NCBI GenBank assembly: GCA_001548435.1 | Contig: AP017311.1 | Span: forward strand, 1-64,000 | Direction of reading: 5' to 3' | Source of the DNA: Leptolyngbya sp. NIES-3755 | GTDB taxonomy: Bacteria > Cyanobacteriota > Cyanobacteriia > Leptolyngbyales > Leptolyngbyaceae | Length of the DNA: 64,000 bases | In this document: positions 34,400 through 43,896 of the stretch, one piece after another | Layout of the letters: every line of letters begins with the position of its first letter | How positions within the stretch are numbered: position 1 is the first letter of the stretch | The notes under the pieces: generated by a model | The model's input: the letters and a program-made list of their open reading frames with translations, nothing else | The model's database searches: none | What the model was told of the DNA's origin: nothing | Program-made: the position numbers and the translations under genes

Positions 34400-35637
34400 T
34401 CAACTGATTCATACCGAGATTTAGCAACGTCTGAATATGCAGTTAAGGTGTAGTTGGCTTTGTAGGGTGTAAAGCAATGTCTCGCCACTTGGAACGGCAA
34501 CTACAAATTGATGCCTTGCTGAGATTAGAACAGCGCCGAAATGAACCGTATGGTGGGATTCAGCGAAGAAACTCTATCAGAGAAGTTAATCTTTGAATTA
34601 ACTCTTCAACTGCTGGCTTCATAAAAGACTGTCGCTGCGACAGCACTTCCTTGATAAAGGAATGAGAGTGCTGTTGAATGATCTGTGATGTTTATCCAAA
34701 CTGCATGAGCTTGCATGACCGCATTTCAAAACTTATCTTTCGTCGATTTACAAGTCGGTGGCATTGACAAACTCGACACAACTTTTGGAAATTACTTCAG
34801 GAATCTCTCAAACGTTGAGAAACTGATTCACCAAAGATTAAATACGAAAAACTCATAAAAGACCTGTACGCAAAAAGAGACTTGAAAGGATTAATACAAT
34901 TGGACTTTAAGGTTTTTCTATTTTTTCTAATCATCGCCTAGGTAACACGACTAGATAATAATGAGAAAAATACGGTAAGTCCTGTTTCTTAGAAACCTCA
35001 ACGGTTATCAAGAGGACTGGAAATACTTTCTAGCTGGAATTCTCAAGAACTTCTTACTGTCTCTATCAACCTTATTGACGCGATAAGAAAGTTATGAGTT
35101 CCGCTATCCATCCTAGCCCGAAATGCTAGCTTCTCAAAAGATGAAAACAAGGCTCAAAATGATCAAAAACACGGAACGAGTGCCTTTGAAGACCCTCTAC
35201 TTTTTTTCTAAAACCCTAACTGCTACGCACATGATTAGTAAGATACCGATTAGCCACCCATTATGTACACTAAATTCTTAGTGATTTACAGCACTATTGA
35301 AGACCTGGAACGACTAAAAGACATGACTTCTGAATCTTTCTTTCGCCTTTGAAAACATCAGTTGTCGCACTGAGTGATGTTGCAAGATTTGCCAATCGGT
35401 CTGTTATCAGGAAAGATAACAGACTGACGTTAAAAGATAGCGGAGTGGGTGCTAATCAAGCTTAAAAACTCAAGATGAGCAAGATCAATAATGCTCAAAA
35501 AACCTAGGATGACTGCTGGATAAAGTTCTTCGAGTGTTTTGTGCTTTCTTCCGACTACACCGTCTGTCGCCTTGAAGATAATTAACGCTTGTCGGAATCG
35601 TTGAAACAAAAGATATAAGATCGTCAGAAGGATTGTT
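34400..35637. other. Gene-poor AT-rich stretch, 1.2 kb
   Basis: No gene of normal length. A palindrome CTGTCGCTGCGACAG lies at 34629-34643. A 47-codon open frame at 34715-34858 (beginning MTAFQNLSFVDLQVGG) may be a relic. A perfect 10-base inverted repeat (GTCTGTTATC, 6-base loop) lies at 35399-35424 and could be a terminator. The rest looks like decayed DNA. Confidence 0.5.
35399..35424. terminator. Hairpin, possible terminator
   Basis: GTCTGTTATC (35399-35408) pairs exactly with GATAACAGAC (35415-35424). No associated gene was identified. Confidence 0.4.
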
Positions 35638-36258
35638 ATGGCTACGTCTAAACCCTCTGTTGTTGCTTATCTAGAATCTCCCATATATGAACACTTAGTC
35701 GAGTTTAAGAATACACATCATCTGCGATCGCTCTCACAAGCAGTAGAAGTAATTTTAGATGAATATTTTGGAGGCGAACCCGCTTTTTCATCGACCCATT
35801 CGGTAACACAACCGACACTGACATTAGCGGAGAGAGTTGATCGCCTGAGTGCAAACTACGAGTTTTTGAATCAGAGTATTTTTAATCTACAACAGATGCT
35901 ACTTACTTTAACCGCCTCGTCCAGTTCCTCAGCGATTGCAAGCCTGGGTAATCACCCATCTTCTTCAAAAAAGTGTAATCAGTCACCCAGTGATTGCACA
36001 AAAGATTCGTCGAGTGAACAATTAAAAGACCTTCGTTCTGGTTTGACGGGCACTGACTTAGCATTACGGTTAAAGGTTTGTTTATCCACCCTCAGTCGGC
36101 GAAGATCAAAATCATCTTTTCAAAGCTGGAGTCGATATCAAGACCCAGATGACATTGCATGGACATACTCAAAAGATGCACGTTACCGCCCTCTGAATCT
36201 GGAAACTATTTCCCAAGAGCCAATCGAAATAATCGGGGAACGTGACCCAGAACAATGA
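35638..36258 (+). CDS. Putative DNA-binding protein with RHH-like N-terminus
   Basis: A 206-residue protein. Residues 1-48 (KPSVVAYLESPIYEHLVEFK, then SLSQAVEVILDEYFG) fit a ribbon-helix-helix-like or CopG-like domain. A helical segment (about 62-90, LTLAERVDRLSANYEFLNQS) may dimerise. After a Ser-rich linker the C-terminal part has an HTH-like TGTDLALRLKVCLSTLSRRR and a SRYQDPDDIAWTYSKDARYR motif, which I have seen paired in other cyanobacterial small regulators. It is a likely transcriptional regulator, possibly linked to the mobile segment that follows. It stands alone; the next gene is broken. Confidence 0.55.
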   Translation: MATSKPSVVAYLESPIYEHLVEFKNTHHLRSLSQAVEVILDEYFGGEPAFSSTHSVTQPTLTLAERVDRLSANYEFLNQSIFNLQQMLLTLTASSSSSAIASLGNHPSSSKKCNQSPSDCTKDSSSEQLKDLRSGLTGTDLALRLKVCLSTLSRRRSKSSFQSWSRYQDPDDIAWTYSKDARYRPLNLETISQEPIEIIGERDPEQ

Positions 36259-36433
36259 ATTTAGAAAGATTACACACAGAGGTCGTTTCAAGTCTTCTGG
36301 GTCAAAACGTCACCATATATTTGCCCCAGTATCCAACCACTGCCGTTAGCGTTGGCTGACAAGTTCCATACCTTATATTAGGACAGATTGTACATTTGCT
36401 TAAAAAGAAGAGCAATATTAGCTGAGTGGGAAG

Positions 36434-36464
36434 TGTTCTATAACTGTTGTATTGCTATAGAACA
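36434..36464. repeat. Inverted repeat near left end of the putative integrative segment
   Basis: TGTTCTATA (36434-36442) pairs exactly with TATAGAACA (36456-36464). The string TATAGAAC recurs next to the right direct repeat at about 43749, so these could be recombinase-binding sites. Confidence 0.4.
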
Positions 36465-36532
36465 TTGCACAAGTGAAGCACTTGCAAAATTCCTGCTGTA
36501 GTAGACATCTGCGGTTTCTGGCTTCTGGTGAG

Positions 36533-37198
36533 ATGAACGTTTCCCGCGATTTTTGTGCTGTTTCCTTGAATGAACTACTAGCAACTTACTCTCAAATTCA
36601 ACAGCAAAAAGCGATCGAGATTTCTGATTGCTTAAACCGATTGCAACAGCAACTCGCATCCCAGTTACTGACAATCAGAGAATAGGAAAACGAGTTTATT
36701 GCGCGACAAGCGAATGTGTTGTCACAACTTCGACCGCTACTCGCGATTGATGCGCGATCGCTCTTAGCGACCGATGAGTTTGGGCAATTTGTGCGATCGC
36801 TGCTTCAAGACATCAGTGCAGCAGAACTTAAGATACCTTTCCCAATTGAGATTGCACTTAACCTGGCTGAGTGGTCGCTCAACCAGCAACCTGCCCTTTT
36901 ACAGATGAGGGATATCGAGATTCTACAAGAGGGTGGCGCAATGGGTGTCGGTGGCATTCGAGTACAGGCAGAGATGGGAACTTGGCAGCGGGACATTTTC
37001 ATTCCCACATCGATCTCACAATCCTGGTTAATCGTCGCTCAACAGCTTCAGGACTTGGAGAATGTCATGATCGCGGCTAATTTGCAGAATGCATTGATGC
37101 AGGAGATGATGTGTCTCTTTGCTTACATCGGCGCGCTGTTTTGGCTTGATCCGATTGCAAATCAGTTTTTTGCTCTAAATAAACCCCCCTCAGCCTGA
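36533..37198 (+). pseudogene. Family A protein gene with an in-frame nonsense codon
   Basis: Reading from the ATG at 36533: a coiled-coil-like start (SLNELLATYSQIQQQKAIEI, then LNRLQQQLASQLLTIRE), a TAG at 36683-36685, and then the same frame continues to 37198 (FIARQANVLSQLRPLLAIDA, then ALMQEMMCLFAYIGALFWLD). The intact relative at 56405-57073 has TIRQEESKLIQ at this point, with glutamate in place of the stop. Family A is unnamed: an N-terminal helical hairpin rich in Gln/Leu, a middle ARxLL-xxxxF element and a C-terminal L-FVG-LF-L helix. Confidence 0.7.
36535..36564 (+). repeat. Left direct repeat (possible attachment site)
   Basis: GAACGTTTCCCGCGATTTTT and the following ten bases match the right repeat at 43752-43781 in 28 of 30 positions. 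It covers the first codons of the broken family A gene. Confidence 0.55.
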
Positions 37199-37205
37199 GA
37201 ACAGA

Positions 37206-38497
37206 ATGATTGATTTGAACCTTCCCGCCCAAGATGTTTCTCCACAATCCCTAATCTGTGATTTGATGCTGCTTCACCCGGAGCGAGACCGAATGGAGCA
37301 AATTATTCTAGACTTAGCTTCACGACCTCAATTCTGGAGCAGCTTTATTTTTGGTCCTGCGATGCCCGCAAATGAGCATGAAGCACAGCTTGGTATCTTA
37401 CGCGATCTTGCCTTTGGCTGGACGGCAGACACACTGTATGTGCGCTCTCCCGATATGACGGCTGCGGAAGTGATGCGATCACTAGGGCGGCGTTGGGACT
37501 GTGATGAAATTACGACTTATTCACCAGCACGAACGGCTTACTTATTGGTACAATCAGGCGTACTCACGGCAATTCGCTGGCAACACTCTCCGGCTTCTAG
37601 ACCGAGGAACACTGTGTCTATCCCGAACAGTTCATTGATTTCGTTTGATCTAACGAAATCCCTTGGAGAATGCTCTGCTCAAGCGATCGTCGTTGCATTA
37701 ATGCGACGCACCAAGTGTCCACACTTTGATGTTGAGCTTGTGTTGAACGATCTTGCAAATCACGTAACGCAGTGGCGTAGCTTTATCTTTGGATCACCAC
37801 TCCCGGAAGCGCATCAGAATTTACACGGCTGTCTCGAAGCGCTCCGCTACCTGCCGGCAGAATGGCAAGGCAACTGCTTGTATCTGTGGGCTTGGGACAC
37901 CACTGCTGCGACTTGCTTGCAAGCTTTGGGGCAACGCTGGAATTGCCTCGAAGCTTCTATTTTTACTGAGGAAGAGTCTGCTCGATTGTTGGATTTTCTG
38001 GGTGCTGCGCCGCTGGCAATAGCACTCTCTATTCGGATAACTCCAAAATTCGACTTGATTTAGCACAGCCGTTGGGAGAATGCACTGCACAAACGGTCGT
38101 CGCCGCTTTGATGCGATGTGCGCGATTTGGCAACTTTGATCCTGAACTCGTCGCGCGTGATCTTGACGAGGAGGCGCATCGGTGGCGCAGCTTCATTTTT
38201 GGTCCGCCGCTACCCGAAGATGAGCAAGACTTACAGCACTACCTAGAAACGCTAATTTGGTTGCCGCAGGAATGGGGTGGTAACTGCTTGTATCTTTGGG
38301 CGTGGGATGAGGCGGATGCAATGTGGCTACAACGGCTGAAGCAAAGGTGGAGATGTGATACAGTCCGTGTAATCGACGAAGAAGTTGTTCGATCGCTGAA
38401 TTTGCCAGATACTGCACTGCTATTGGTTTATGAGTGGGGTGACTGGGGCGATCTAGGTGAGATTTTGACAGAGCAAAGTGCCGCAAAGCCATGGTGA
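37206..38497 (+). pseudogene. Family B three-repeat protein gene, frameshifted
   Basis: Three copies of a roughly 130-residue unit are seen. Unit 1 is at the start (WSSFIFGPAMP, TLYVRSPDMTAAEVMRSLG). Unit 2 begins LGECSAQAIVVALMRRTKC with WRSFIFGSPLP and NCLYLWAWDTT. Unit 3 begins LGECTAQTVVAALMRCARF with WRSFIFGPPLP and NCLYLWAWDEA. Units 1-2 lie in one frame, ending at 38063; unit 3 lies in another, with sensible coding from about 38027 (YSDNSKIRLDLAQPLGE) to 38497. A single lost base near 38025 explains it. It could also be two genes with a start at 38072. Function is unknown. A one-unit relative is at 54956. Confidence 0.65.
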
Positions 38498-38781
38498 ACC
38501 GACAAAATCGGTTGCAGTTACAGAATCTGTGGGATGAATACGGTTTTTACTCTTGGAAAAGACAACAAACCAACCGTTAGATTTTTCTGAAGAGACTCGA
38601 ACAGACACGTCGCACGTCAGGAGTCGTCAGGCTGATCCTGTCCATAAGCAAAGTAAGCGAGCGATCGCTGATAGAGTTCAGCAAATTGAGTTAACTCGAT
38701 GACATCAACCCGCCGCTCCCCGGATTCACACTTTGAGACGTAGGATTGTGGCACATTCAAGCAGTCAGCGACGGGAGCGTG

Positions 38782-39675
38782 TCACCTTCTTGAGAGAATA
38801 GATGTCGTGGGATTCAGTTGCTCATTGAGATAAGCACAGCGTTGTGCCAGCACTTTCGGAATATGCTCCGCTTTCCACCGACCTCCAACAATCTGCAACC
38901 GTTGATCAATTTGTTTGACCAACGATTCCACGGCTCCTGACCCAATCGAACATAGCTCCTCAGCCGCGTAGTAGTCGTAGTTCACAATCCGATGTTGATG
39001 CTTCAGCAGATAGTTGCAAAACCGCTCTGCCTCATCGGAGGGACACGCCGCTAATTGGGCTAGAGCAGCGCTCACATCTCCTTTCCATAACTGAGCTTCT
39101 ATCTGTTCTCGGTCGATTTCGTCGCTCGATAACTTGAACAAGTTCTCCTTGAGATGATACCAATCGAGAATCTCAATCCGTTGCTCGCTCAACGCGACGA
39201 TCTGCTGATGCAAGTTCCAGATGCCGTCGTGTCCATCGCCCAGACAGACAACGACCTCTGCCATCGGACGCGCGCTCACTGTTGCGACCAATGCCTCATT
39301 GTCCTGAAACCAAGCTCGACTTTCTCCCTTGCCATTGATGCGAACGGCTTTGTACTGTCGCCAGTCCGGTTCGTCTTGAGTGCCACTGGTTAACTTCACA
39401 TTGCCGCCATCAATACTGATTTCCAGAATCGGCTCTGGCGCTTCGGGTTCAAGTTCTTCCCACGGTTGTCGCTGGACTAATCGTTGTTGCGTTTTGGCGC
39501 TGACGCGCATTCCTGTATACACCGCGATGTCTCGTTCTGCGCGGGCATAGGAAACCGTTGCACTCGCTCTCAAACAGCACGCTTCCAAGTAAGGACTCAT
39601 TTGGCTTCTCGCAGATACCCCTAATCGTGTCGCTTGTTCACTCGTCAATTGCAGTTCTCCTAAGATACTTTTCAA
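38782..39675 (-). CDS. ISKra4-like transposase, catalytic part (copy 1)
   Basis: A 297-residue protein starting at a TTG that overlaps the stop of the upstream short frame (TTGA). Motifs fit the ISKra4 group: EISIDGGNVKL, VVVCLGDGHDGIWNLHQQ, EILDWYHLKENLFKL and SIGSGAVESLVKQIDQRL followed by VGGRWKAEHI. These include the expected acidic catalytic positions. The copy at 50403 has the same predicted sequence. Confidence 0.8.
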   Translation of the reverse strand: MKSILGELQLTSEQATRLGVSARSQMSPYLEACCLRASATVSYARAERDIAVYTGMRVSAKTQQRLVQRQPWEELEPEAPEPILEISIDGGNVKLTSGTQDEPDWRQYKAVRINGKGESRAWFQDNEALVATVSARPMAEVVVCLGDGHDGIWNLHQQIVALSEQRIEILDWYHLKENLFKLSSDEIDREQIEAQLWKGDVSAALAQLAACPSDEAERFCNYLLKHQHRIVNYDYYAAEELCSIGSGAVESLVKQIDQRLQIVGGRWKAEHIPKVLAQRCAYLNEQLNPTTSILSRR

Positions 39676-39881
39676 CCGTCGCGGGTAGCCTTCAGTTGTG
39701 GCGGTAACTGCTGTGATAAAAAACTCCCTAATCCTGGTGTGACGTGCTGTTGCACTTGAGTTCGCACCATCGCTTCGATTTCTGCCAAATTCGTTATCTG
39801 GCTTTTGTCAGCATCGTTGTACAAGATTTTTGCAATCGCTTGAACATGGGCATTCAGCGCTTGTTGGTCTTCAGGAGTCAT
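39672..39881 (-). CDS. ISKra4-like transposase, N-terminal frame (copy 1)
   Basis: A 69-residue frame beginning MTPEDQQALNAHVQAIAKIL. It ends in a TGA that overlaps the TTG of the catalytic frame, so the catalytic part is probably made by coupling or frameshifting. Confidence 0.65.
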   Translation of the reverse strand: MTPEDQQALNAHVQAIAKILYNDADKSQITNLAEIEAMVRTQVQQHVTPGLGSFLSQQLPPQLKATRDG

Positions 39882-40075
39882 CGCGGGAACCTCTTCAGGA
39901 ATCGGTTTCCTTTATTCTCATTTTTCTCCTCAGAAGGTGACACGCTCCCGTCAGCGACTTCCTGCTGCGTCATTTCCGCCGCGCGACGGGCAGCCTTCAG
40001 TCGTTGTAAAAAGGCTTGATATTGTTCTGAATACACTGAGCCGCTCATGACGAGCAAGCTACAGGGTCTGGCAGA

Positions 40076-40094
40076 ATATCCCAAAATAGGATAT
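40076..40094. promoter_or_regulatory. Palindromic operator upstream of the interrupted XRE gene
   Basis: ATATCC, 7 bases, GGATAT, 28 bases upstream of the XRE start. The same palindrome with the same spacing precedes the intact paralogue at 46829, so it is likely the regulator's own operator. Confidence 0.6.
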
Positions 40095-40270
40095 TTTAGA
40101 AGCGGTTTGATGCTTCCCCAGCGATCGAGGTTTTGCGACGAGCGTGAGCGATCGCAAAATGGCTGACGCTTTCGAGCGGTGAAACCTGATTGGAAGCGCA
40201 AGGGTGGCTTAATCGTTGATCGTGACTTTGCTTTTGCTTTGACCAGTACTTTTTTGATGAGGACGAGCCT

Positions 40271-41398
40271 ATGACCGTCTAGGCACACCGATCTCAGCCC
40301 TTCGAGAAAACCCACGAGAATCGGATCTTTGATGCGCTTCTCGGGGAATTAGAGCGAGTTTGGGGTCGTTCAAAAGAGTTAGTCGTTTTGCTCGGCAACT
40401 TTTACTGTCAAGGACGTGAAATTGATGCAGCAATTATTCAGAAAAATAGCATCACAATCATCGACTTTAAAAACTATGGAGGACAAATTCGCTTTTTTGA
40501 AAACGGTCCTTGGTACACGGATCAGGGTGCAGAAATTCGGGGTGGCAGCGATATTAATCCCTTCATCCAGATTCGGAAGAATAGACGTGCCCTGCATGAG
40601 TTTCTGCAAAAGCTGCGATTTCCCTCGCACTATCAGCCGCATTGGAATCACACGTTTGGACTGGTGATTTTCCATCAATCGATCGCATTCGATGAGTGCC
40701 AGATTCCTCATAATCTTGCAACCTGGTTCCATGTCGTAGAGATTGACCATGCTGCGGAACGGGTGTCACAGATTACGGCTGGACAGATGAATCTCACCGA
40801 TCGTGATATGGACGCGATCGTGTCAGCGCTGGCGATCGCACTGTATGTGCCAGCAGGATCACCACGCAAAGCTGCCAGCCCTCAGCAAGACCGATCTGAT
40901 CCTGGGGAATTGCCTGAAGTTTTCCAATCGACGATCGCTCAAATTCGAGCGTTCCTCAATTCTGATGAGCGGCTGTTGGTGGTTATCAGCATGATTGCCA
41001 CTGGGCTAGACGTGATGCTGGAGTCGATCAGTGCAGCAGCAATCGAGCAAGGACGCAACTGCTCAATACTGGGTCCCAATCGACGCATCGCAAATCAGTA
41101 TGGTGTGGAAGCAAGGAGTATTTACACAGCGATTTACTCTGGCAATCCAAAACTGAAGCACAATCAGTTCGTGTTTGATCTCGCGCCGAATCACGACACC
41201 GAGAATCATCTCTATGTGTTAGGAGATGCCTATTTAGTGTCGGACACGCCGTTTGAAACGGATAGATTGCGCTATGGCAGCGGTCAGTTGCTGGGCGACT
41301 TACTTAATTTTATTAATGTCACATTATCACTACATCAGTTTGTGGGTTTATTAGTTTATTCTCATAATTGCTTAAATCTCCTTCATGTACAGAGCTGA
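40271..41398 (+). pseudogene. NERD-type nuclease/helicase gene, decayed
   Basis: From the ATG at 40271 the frame has a TAG at codon 4, then reads AHRSQPFEKTHENRIFDALL and continues openly to 41398; the only later in-frame start near the beginning is a TTG at 40388. The first 150 residues resemble a nuclease-related (NERD) domain: GREIDAAIIQKNSITIIDFK followed by WYTDQGAEIRGG. The second part resembles the start of a superfamily I helicase, but the expected Walker A (GxxGTGKS) reads SMIATGLD, and the protein ends after about 330 residues. A nonsense codon, a lost ATP site and a lost C-terminus argue for a relic. Confidence 0.6.
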
Positions 41399-41749
41399 TT
41401 TCAGCAGATAATCAAAGGATTAAATTAAGAAATGAAGGCAGGGAATAATGCTGCGACATCTAAAAATCTTTATCCAGCAGCAGCCTCAGACTTTTGAACT
41501 TCTAGAAAAAGCTATCTCAGAAGTACGGAAACACTATAGTTCTTTAAACTGATACATTAATTTATATAAAGATTATGATTTATTCTCTTCTAGTGAATGT
41601 ACCTTAATCGGTAGTATTTTGTAGTTTGAGTAAATCAAAGCTTACTTTTTCGATTTCATCTTCTAGTCCTCCAGGTGACGCGATTACTGTCGCATCTAGT
41701 GGAGGGGCTAACCCGACCACCTGAGTGTCGGATCAAAAGATGACAAGTC
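41399..41749. other. Intergenic stretch upstream of the recombinase, 351 bp
   Basis: A 34-codon open frame at 41448-41552 (beginning MLRHLKIFIQQQPQTFELLE) is of doubtful value. An imperfect inverted repeat at about 41666-41703 (CCTCCAGGTGACGCGA and a diverged complement) lies 50-80 bases before the recombinase start and could be a promoter or binding site. Confidence 0.4.
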
Positions 41750-43660
41750 ATGAATCCCTCACTTTCTGCTCAAGTTTCTAGCCTCATCCAGAAGCAACCT
41801 GCCACTACTGGCGAACTACTCCTACGTTTTTCAGAGAAAAAGCGAGCGAATGAGCTGCCAGAAAAGGCTCAGACTGACATTCGAATGGTTGAGACGGCGC
41901 TACGGCTCACTCTGATTCCTGCCTTGGGCGGACCACAACCGCTGGGAGATCGGGCGACTGCTAGAGAAGTGGAAGCTGCAAATCGATTTCTCTTCGAGAT
42001 TCCGTTAAAAGCGTTGAGAGATGCTAGGAGTCGTCAAGAAGCATATTTTGAGGCAATTGAGGCACCTGGTCAGTTTCGCCGCCGACATCGCTGTTCGCTC
42101 AACAAAATACTAGAGATGGCAGAGGGTGAAGGATGGCTTAGTGAGCAACCTTCTAGAGAGTCCCAACCCTCTACTGATCTCAAGAAAAAAGCTGTTCCCT
42201 TCCACAAGCACCGCTTGAGCGATCGCACCGGAGCAGAAGTATACACTTTGGGCAAACTGAAGGAAACGAAAGAGGGGGTTGAAATCGTTTTACGCGACCT
42301 TAAAGCGAAAGATGCTGAGGGAAAAGCAGTGGTAACAGAAGGATTGCCACTAAGCACAATCAACCAAGATTTGCACCGAGAGTTAAACGAGCTTTTCCAT
42401 TTTTTGCGTGATGGCTTGCAGGAAGAGCTTAGAGTAGTGTCTGTCCTTAACTGCCTCAAAGAAGTTTGCCGCCAACTGGGTAGATTGCTAGGTCGGGGCT
42501 TGACACTCACTGATCTCCGCCTAAGTCACCTGGTCAGGCTAATTAAACTTCAATTTCCAATTCCTAACAAAGGGACTGACAAAGATGCTTTTTATGAGAT
42601 TTTGTATCAAAAGTGGGTGACAGAGGAAGAAGCTAAGCAGGAAGCAAAAAAGCTAGTGAAATTTGTTGAGCGTGACTTGAAGTCGCGAGGTGCAAAGGGG
42701 TTTGGAGAGGCTAAACAGCAATTGCATCCCGGCACTAAAGCGACTTATATCACTGCCTGGATTGGTTTAGCTAAATTTGTGTTTCGGGAGGAAACTGATG
42801 CAACCGAGTACAACGACTTTAGTGATATTCCATCTGTTCGTGCTCTCCGCAGGCTTCAAGGCAAATTTGTGAAACAGGCAAAACAGGCTGATCGCGTGTT
42901 TGATCGTGCGCTTAAATCAATTCCTTGGGCGGACTTTCTCAATTGCGTCGAAGACCTCCGCTGCCAGTCCCTAGTAAGATTTAACGATGCGGGAGAAACG
43001 TTATCAGAAGTTGAGAAAGCAATGAGACTTCAGAAGTTTGTGTTGCTCAGTCTTTTCTCACTAATTCCCCCACTTCGGCAGCGTACGTTTCGGGAGTTAC
43101 AAGTGGGTCGCACGCTTTTCAAAGGTATGTTGTCCGAGCAAGGATTTGTGCCAGTTGAAAGGATGTCTAATCCTGAAGATGCTCGCTGGTATATTTGTTT
43201 GTCACCTGCGGATTACAAAACTGGAAAAGCGTATGGCTCTTGGCATGGCGAGATTCCAGATTTTCGATACGCAGACGGCTCCTCTTTCTACGATTATTTA
43301 GCTGAATGGTTGGATAACGGTCGCCAGTGGTTGAACCCAGTACACCCATTCGTTTTTAGTCAGCAAAGAGGTAACCCATTCTCTGGGCAGAGTTTAGGCC
43401 ACTTGGTGAAGGAGACGCTTTATGATTTGACAGGAGTATCTGTCCCTCCGCAAGCGTTGCGAAATATGTTCGTGACACACGTTAAACGAACAGGTGCCCC
43501 CGATGTTATTTGTGAGGCTTACGCTCTGGCAATGCAGCATTCTCGGAGGATGCAAAACGACACCTACAACGATCAACTGAAAGCAGAGAAATTAGCACCA
43601 GCTTTTGCTGAGGCGCTGAAAGTAGTTACGGATTGCCTGAGTGCAAAAAGCTGTCCTTAA
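41750..43660 (+). CDS. Tyrosine recombinase-like integrase, divergent
   Basis: A 636-residue protein. The C-terminal 230 residues follow the tyrosine-recombinase pattern: an arginine in PPLRQRTFRELQVG, a possible lysine turn (DYKTGKAYGSW), VPPQALRNMFVTHVKRTGAP in the box II position (the usual first histidine of HxxR is not present), a QHSRRMQ in the H/W position, and a candidate tyrosine nucleophile in NDTYNDQ. The N-terminal 400 residues are helical and unlike phage integrases. The protein fits a class of large divergent cyanobacterial recombinases. It lies beside the right direct repeat (43752), so it may mobilise the segment from 36535. The reading frame is intact. Confidence 0.65.
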   Translation: MNPSLSAQVSSLIQKQPATTGELLLRFSEKKRANELPEKAQTDIRMVETALRLTLIPALGGPQPLGDRATAREVEAANRFLFEIPLKALRDARSRQEAYFEAIEAPGQFRRRHRCSLNKILEMAEGEGWLSEQPSRESQPSTDLKKKAVPFHKHRLSDRTGAEVYTLGKLKETKEGVEIVLRDLKAKDAEGKAVVTEGLPLSTINQDLHRELNELFHFLRDGLQEELRVVSVLNCLKEVCRQLGRLLGRGLTLTDLRLSHLVRLIKLQFPIPNKGTDKDAFYEILYQKWVTEEEAKQEAKKLVKFVERDLKSRGAKGFGEAKQQLHPGTKATYITAWIGLAKFVFREETDATEYNDFSDIPSVRALRRLQGKFVKQAKQADRVFDRALKSIPWADFLNCVEDLRCQSLVRFNDAGETLSEVEKAMRLQKFVLLSLFSLIPPLRQRTFRELQVGRTLFKGMLSEQGFVPVERMSNPEDARWYICLSPADYKTGKAYGSWHGEIPDFRYADGSSFYDYLAEWLDNGRQWLNPVHPFVFSQQRGNPFSGQSLGHLVKETLYDLTGVSVPPQALRNMFVTHVKRTGAPDVICEAYALAMQHSRRMQNDTYNDQLKAEKLAPAFAEALKVVTDCLSAKSCP

Positions 43661-43669
43661 TCTTTTGTC

Positions 43670-43712
43670 AGATGGCAATGAAGCTAGAATCTTCCCAGCT
43701 TCATTGCCATCT
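43670..43712 (+). terminator. Rho-independent-type terminator of the recombinase gene
   Basis: AGATGGCAATGAAGCT (43670-43685) pairs exactly with 43697-43712 around an 11-base loop, beginning 10 bases after the stop codon. A short AT-rich tail follows. Confidence 0.7.
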
Positions 43713-43751
43713 AATAAGTACTGTACTTGTTTGCATTTGTTTGCTGTTATA

Positions 43752-43781
43752 GAACGTTTCCCGCGATTTTTGCGTTGTTTC
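43752..43781 (+). repeat. Right direct repeat (possible attachment site)
   Basis: Matches the left repeat at 36535-36564 in 28 of 30 bases. It follows the recombinase terminator by 40 bases. Confidence 0.55.
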
Positions 43782-43896
43782 ACTCAAGGAAGTCATAGCC
43801 TGCTACCTAAAATTGCTCAGCCCTGCTCACTATTAATAGAAGGCAGGTTCCGTGCTTGCAAGTTAAATCTGTCGTCGCGCCATGAATTTGTGAAGT

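Larger units (their letters stand above)
38773..39949 (-). mobile_element. ISKra4-like insertion sequence, copy 1 (1177 bp)
   Basis: Perfect 18-base terminal inverted repeats (GGGAGCGTGTCACCTTCT at the left end and its complement at the right), a 9-base target duplication GTCAGCGAC, and a transposase in two frames. The second copy at 50394-51570 has the same length, and I saw no difference where I compared them. Both insertions are therefore recent. Confidence 0.9.
38617..40048 (-). pseudogene. XRE-family regulator gene interrupted by an insertion sequence
   Basis: The two ends form one HTH protein. From the ATG at 40048: MSGSVYSEQYQAFLQRLKAA, then EMTQQEVAD. After the IS: VADCLNVPQSYVSKCESGER, then YFAYGQDQPDDS and a stop at 38617-38619. 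The 9-base duplication GTCAGCGAC (38764-38772 and 39950-39958) flanks the IS. An intact paralogue is at 46829. The open frame spanning 39878-40315 mixes this gene's 5' end with IS sequence and is not a real protein. Confidence 0.85.

Noticed and set aside
34629-34643. CTGTCGCTGCGACAG and the related CTCTGTCGTCGCGACAGAG at 44636 recall the TGTCGTCG-type end repeats of CRISPR-associated transposons
   Set aside because: Neither site has repeated copies, TGTACA ends or Tn7-like transposase genes nearby; they are single palindromes.
39878-40315. 145-codon minus-strand frame with an XRE-like part
   Set aside because: It joins the XRE 5' end and leader to IS sequence; it is a chimera created by insertion.
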